From Wolfiporia cocos (lineage: Eukaryota > Basidiomycota > Agaricomycetes > Polyporales > Phaeolaceae): DNA of 64,000 bases. The position numbers and the translations under genes are program-made. The notes under the pieces are model-generated. The model ran no database searches. It was not told the origin of the DNA and saw only the letters and a program-made list of their open reading frames with translations. The stretch is taken from the NCBI GenBank assembly GCA_029448655.1, contig JACCLO010000008.1, positions 124,001 to 188,000 on the forward strand. The letters are read 5' to 3'. This document shows positions 61,014-64,000 of this stretch, piece by piece (position 1 is the stretch's first letter; each line of letters opens with the position of its first letter).

Positions 61014-61264
61014 CCGTGATCGTGACGTTACCGGGTTGGGCCTTTTTGACCTTTTCGAGGTCAAGTCGCAGGACATCTAGTTGGTCCTGGAAAACAGCCG
61101 TGTCTCGATTCTCGAGGTCGAGTACCCGTTGGTGTAGGTACCGGGCGTAGTTTCTGACTTCGTTGTATTTGCGGTGGTAGAGTTGTAGACGTTGATCAAT
61201 GCACCCTCATTGTTTGGTGAGCACATGATCTGTGTAGGTTTTTGCGAGTTGGGTGGATAGGTAC
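61014..61264 (-). pseudogene. gag: Element E gag, N-terminal fragment
   Basis: The minus strand is open over a coiled-coil segment (NYARYLHQRVLDLENRD, LDLEKVKKAQPGNVTITAI) that joins in frame with PASAQKEIDDLK at 50815 when LTR F is ignored. The 5' side is cut at 61265 by LTR sequence, so the E gag start and promoter are missing. Confidence 0.7.
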
Positions 61265-61312
61265 TGTCACAGATTTGGGACATGCCACTATTTTTCCAGT
61301 ATTTTTACTTAT
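61265..61312 (+). repeat. 48-bp LTR start fragment
   Basis: TGTCACAGATTTGGGACATG..., closely like the sense start of the A LTR but in plus orientation, running straight into the TGTCACAG start of the H LTR. Looks like a recombination junction. Confidence 0.6.
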
Positions 61313-62967
61313 TGTCACAGATTTATCTGGGGCTTACAGCATTTTTCCTATGATTATAGCAATTTACCTGGGATTTATACGTCTAACTACAAGTTATCTA
61401 CGGGTTAACTCCCATTGCCACAACGACAAGCCCTTAACTGGGCTTATCAACCACATGACCAGCTTACATAACGCTACGGCACCTTCCGGTCCAATAGCAT
61501 AGTTACAGCTACTTCATACAGGTCTCGCCCGTCAGAGCAAGACCAGCCATGTCATAGATCTTAGATCATAATGATAGGCCGAGCGCGGCACGCTCGCATA
61601 ATAATGTCCACACGTACAAACAGTGCCTCGCGGCCTTGTACTATTGGGTCGGCCTTCTCGGCTTCCCTGTCACAGAATTCCCAGTGGGGGGTTCTACATT
61701 CCTTCGCTATAGGTATTATAGGCGCCGCTAGGTGCGCGCGCGCTTCCCTGATCCTCAGCCACCTCCAGCGCCCGTCCAGGACTCTATCTAGATCATCTGA
61801 CCATAGGTTAGCGCTGTAGGGTAGCGCGCACCTTAGGTACTCACGTTAGGGTCACACCGTCACATGTCGTTACAGGTAGTTACATTATCATGTGCCCTCT
61901 TAGTTACTGCGCACAGGCCGCAACTTTAGGGCGACCATTACTGGTCAGCTCCCCATGTATAAGTACGACAAGATGGGGACTTACTTCCCCATCTTTAGGA
62001 TTCTCGGCAACTGAGCCTCTGGCTCCTCTCTTGCATTCTGCCTGTGTGCGACGCTGCCCCGGGGGCCCTCTCTGACTTGCTTGACTGTGTGCAGCCTCGA
62101 CGCGTCGACTTAGGAGTTCCCCCATGGGATACAGCCGACGTCGCCGTTGCGACTTGTCACACCGCCTTGTAAGGCTTATAGGGACTCCCCTGTAGCCAGG
62201 GTCCCACAGACGTTGTAAGTCTGTGTCATTCCCACCGCCATAAGATCCTTGATCACAATGGCACCTCAGGCGCGCCACGCCTTCGCATAATAATGGCAAC
62301 ACGGCCAAATAGCACTATATTAGCATCAAGGCAATATCGCTATAGGCTACGGCCTTATCGGCCTCCCACGGACTCGGCGGTCTCCAAGTCCCGGGCTTCT
62401 GCCATCACGGCGTTGCCCAAACACCGGACCTCGCCTCACGGCTAAGTCCAACACATGCCCCGGTAACCATCCGGACCGGGCTGTAACACATGCCACGGTA
62501 CTTCCCGTCCAATGGCATAACGACCTCGGCGTCTCGCCTTGGTCATCCAACGAAGACCGGCCAATCGCCATTATACCGCAAGGTATCCGGCAACCGGCTT
62601 CTCCATATACCCGGGCTGTGCCCGCGTTCATATGATAATATACACAAATCCCTCTCCTACGATTGGTGCGGCCATTAGGACCCATCACAGCCATTGTAGA
62701 TAGAGTCCATAAACATCAGATAAGATAAGCTTCGCCACTTGGCAAAGCCACATAACCCGGAAAGGTAACCGCTAGCTAGTAGCACGTGACCTTCCCATAA
62801 ACATGTATATAACTAGGGGCTTGACGCCCTATAACTCTAGTTCTATTATTCTCGGCTTGCGCCGTAGAATAACTCTCACCACTCTGCTGCGCTAGTATGT
62901 CTCCTCTCTAAGTCGCCTTATCTCAAGAATATAGGCACTTGGTGAGTCCCACAGGCGTACTGTGTCA
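61313..62967 (+). repeat. LTR H, second copy, with a nested solo LTR
   Basis: About 1089 bp of H sequence after removing the nested LTR (61668-62228). It starts TGTCACAGATTTATC and ends CAGGCGTACTGTGTCA. TATATAAC near 62808 with stem TAGGG-C/GCCCTA. No target duplication: left flank CTTAT, right flank GTTGC. It therefore probably arose by recombination between elements. Confidence 0.8.
61668..62228 (+). repeat. Solo LTR (G-type) nested in LTR H
   Basis: 561 bp, TGTCACAGAATTCCC...TAAGTCTGTGTCA, flanked by TTCCC (61663-61667, 62229-62233). Stem AAGATGGGG/CCCCATCTT after TATAAG, then TTTAGGATTCTCGGC. The intact H copy at 22753 shows the empty site. Confidence 0.88.
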
Positions 62968-64000
62968 GTTGCGTAATCTGATGAATCCGCTTCCACGCGG
63001 AACGGGGACTGCTGATCTGGGATCCGGAGTATTGGAGCCGATGTGAAGGCTTCCTTGAGAGTTTGGAAGGCTTCCGCTTGTTCGGGTCCCCAGTTCCACT
63101 GCGTGTTTTTCTTGGACAGTTCGGTTAACGGCTTAACCACTTTGGAGAAGTCCTTAATGAACCGACGGTAGTAGTTGGCAAAGCCAACAAAGGCCTGGAC
63201 GTCCTTCACCTTGGCAGGTGTAGGCCAGTCCATGACGCCGGCTACCTTCTTAGGGTCCATTTCGACTTTTCCTTTGAAAATGATCATTCCCAGGTATTCA
63301 ATACTGCTTTGTTCGAAAAAGCACTTTTCAGGCTTCGCGAACAAGTCGTTGTCTTGCAGGATTTGTAATACTTGCTTGACGATACGACGGTGTTCCAACA
63401 GGTCGTTTCCGAACACAAGGATGTCGTCTAGGTAGACAATGACCTTTCCTTCTCTGATAAGGTCACCTAGAATATCGTTCATCATGTGTTGGAACGTGCT
63501 GGGTGCATTACAAAAACCGAAGTACATGACTACAGCTTCGTAAAGGCCGTTAGGTGTAATGAATGCGGTCTTCCATTCATCTCCCTCTTTGATTCTTACG
63601 TTGTTGTAACCCCAACGCAAGTCGAGCTTCGTAAATATCGAAGCCTGGCTAAGCTTATCGATAAGCTCATCTATGCGTGGGAGAGGGTACCTGTTTTTAA
63701 TGGTCAAGTCGTTTACTTTTCGGTAATCGACTACCATTTGGGCTCCGCCATCTTTTTTAGGGACGAAGAAGACCGGGCTCGCGATCGGGGATTTCGAGTG
63801 TCGGATGTAGCCCTTCCGTAACTCTTCCTGAATCCACTGATCTAGCGAGTTCGCTTCCTGAGGAGACATCTTGTATGCCTTACTCGGGGGCGGTAGTACC
63901 GCGTCATCGGGGAAGTCGATGGCGTGGTCGTATGGTTTCCGCTCGGGCATCCTTTCGGATCCGCATTGAGAAAATACCGTGGGACCAAACTCCTGGTATT
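62968..64000 (-). pseudogene. pol: Third family-A pol, RT/RNase H fragment
   Basis: The minus strand is open from the window edge through GPTVFSQ, SPVFFVPKKDGG, VVDYRKVND, TKLDLRWGYNN and VYLDDIL to SSDYATD of RNase H, where the H LTR begins at 62967. Nearly the same as A pol, with small differences (KDGGAQ, IIFKGK). Everything 3' of RNase H is missing here; the 5' side continues beyond the window. Confidence 0.88.

Overview
The window is fungal, most likely from a filamentous basidiomycete (Agaricomycetes-type). The evidence is a KDZ (Kyakuja-Dileera-Zisupton) transposase gene with many short GT-AG introns, tRNA-independent (self-priming) Ty3/gypsy chromoviruses with 5-bp target-site duplications (TSDs), and hypothetical genes of a mushroom-type repertoire. 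I cannot name the species. I see no intact host gene: the window is almost entirely nested LTR retrotransposons and broken mobile genes. Family letters (A, C, D, E, G, H, S, F) are mine.

Layout. 1-998: 5' leader and 5' LTR of a minus-strand element G that runs off the left edge and sits in the pol of an older plus-strand D-family element, whose 3' end follows (999-1842, then its 3' LTR). That LTR is split by a 21.6 kb family-A tandem (2312-23913) arranged LTR-internal-LTR-internal-LTR on the minus strand and flanked by one TSD, CTCAG. Unit 1 is nearly intact and unit 2 is full of frameshifts. Both carry the same nested solo LTR, and the rightmost A LTR is itself split by solo LTR H. 24390-36960: a decayed KDZ transposase gene interrupted by a complete, probably young element C (27217-36498, TSD CAAGC). 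36961-41800: an ~80-bp repeat array, a broken multi-exon gene with an HMG-box-like segment (split by a solo LTR, TSD GAGCT), and the same repeat again. 43613-47515: a second broken gene (minus strand, Cys-rich motif) split by solo LTRs. 47795-61264: remains of element E, cut by a solo LTR (48650-49087) and by LTR F (TSD GATTG). LTR F is split in turn by a complete, young element D (51154-60819, TSD GTCAG). 61265-64000: a second H LTR with a solo LTR nested inside it (TSD TTCCC), then a truncated third family-A pol.

How the genes work together. Elements A, C and D share one plan: LTR, structured leader of about 0.6-1.6 kb, an uncharacterised basic ORF1, gag, and pol. Pol runs protease, reverse transcriptase, RNase H, HHCC/DDE integrase, chromodomain and a C-terminal dUTPase. 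In A, C, D and G the sequence just inside the 5' LTR is an exact 11-13 nt complement of a segment about 34 nt downstream of the TATA box in the same LTR. This is the signature of Tf1-like self-primed reverse transcription. C, D and E share a GGRTTTT heptamer exactly 15 nt before the gag stop, consistent with -1 frameshifting into pol. The least familiar parts are the conserved ORF1 family, the dUTPase fusion, the covarying stem that ends at the predicted transcript start, and the conserved leader hairpin.
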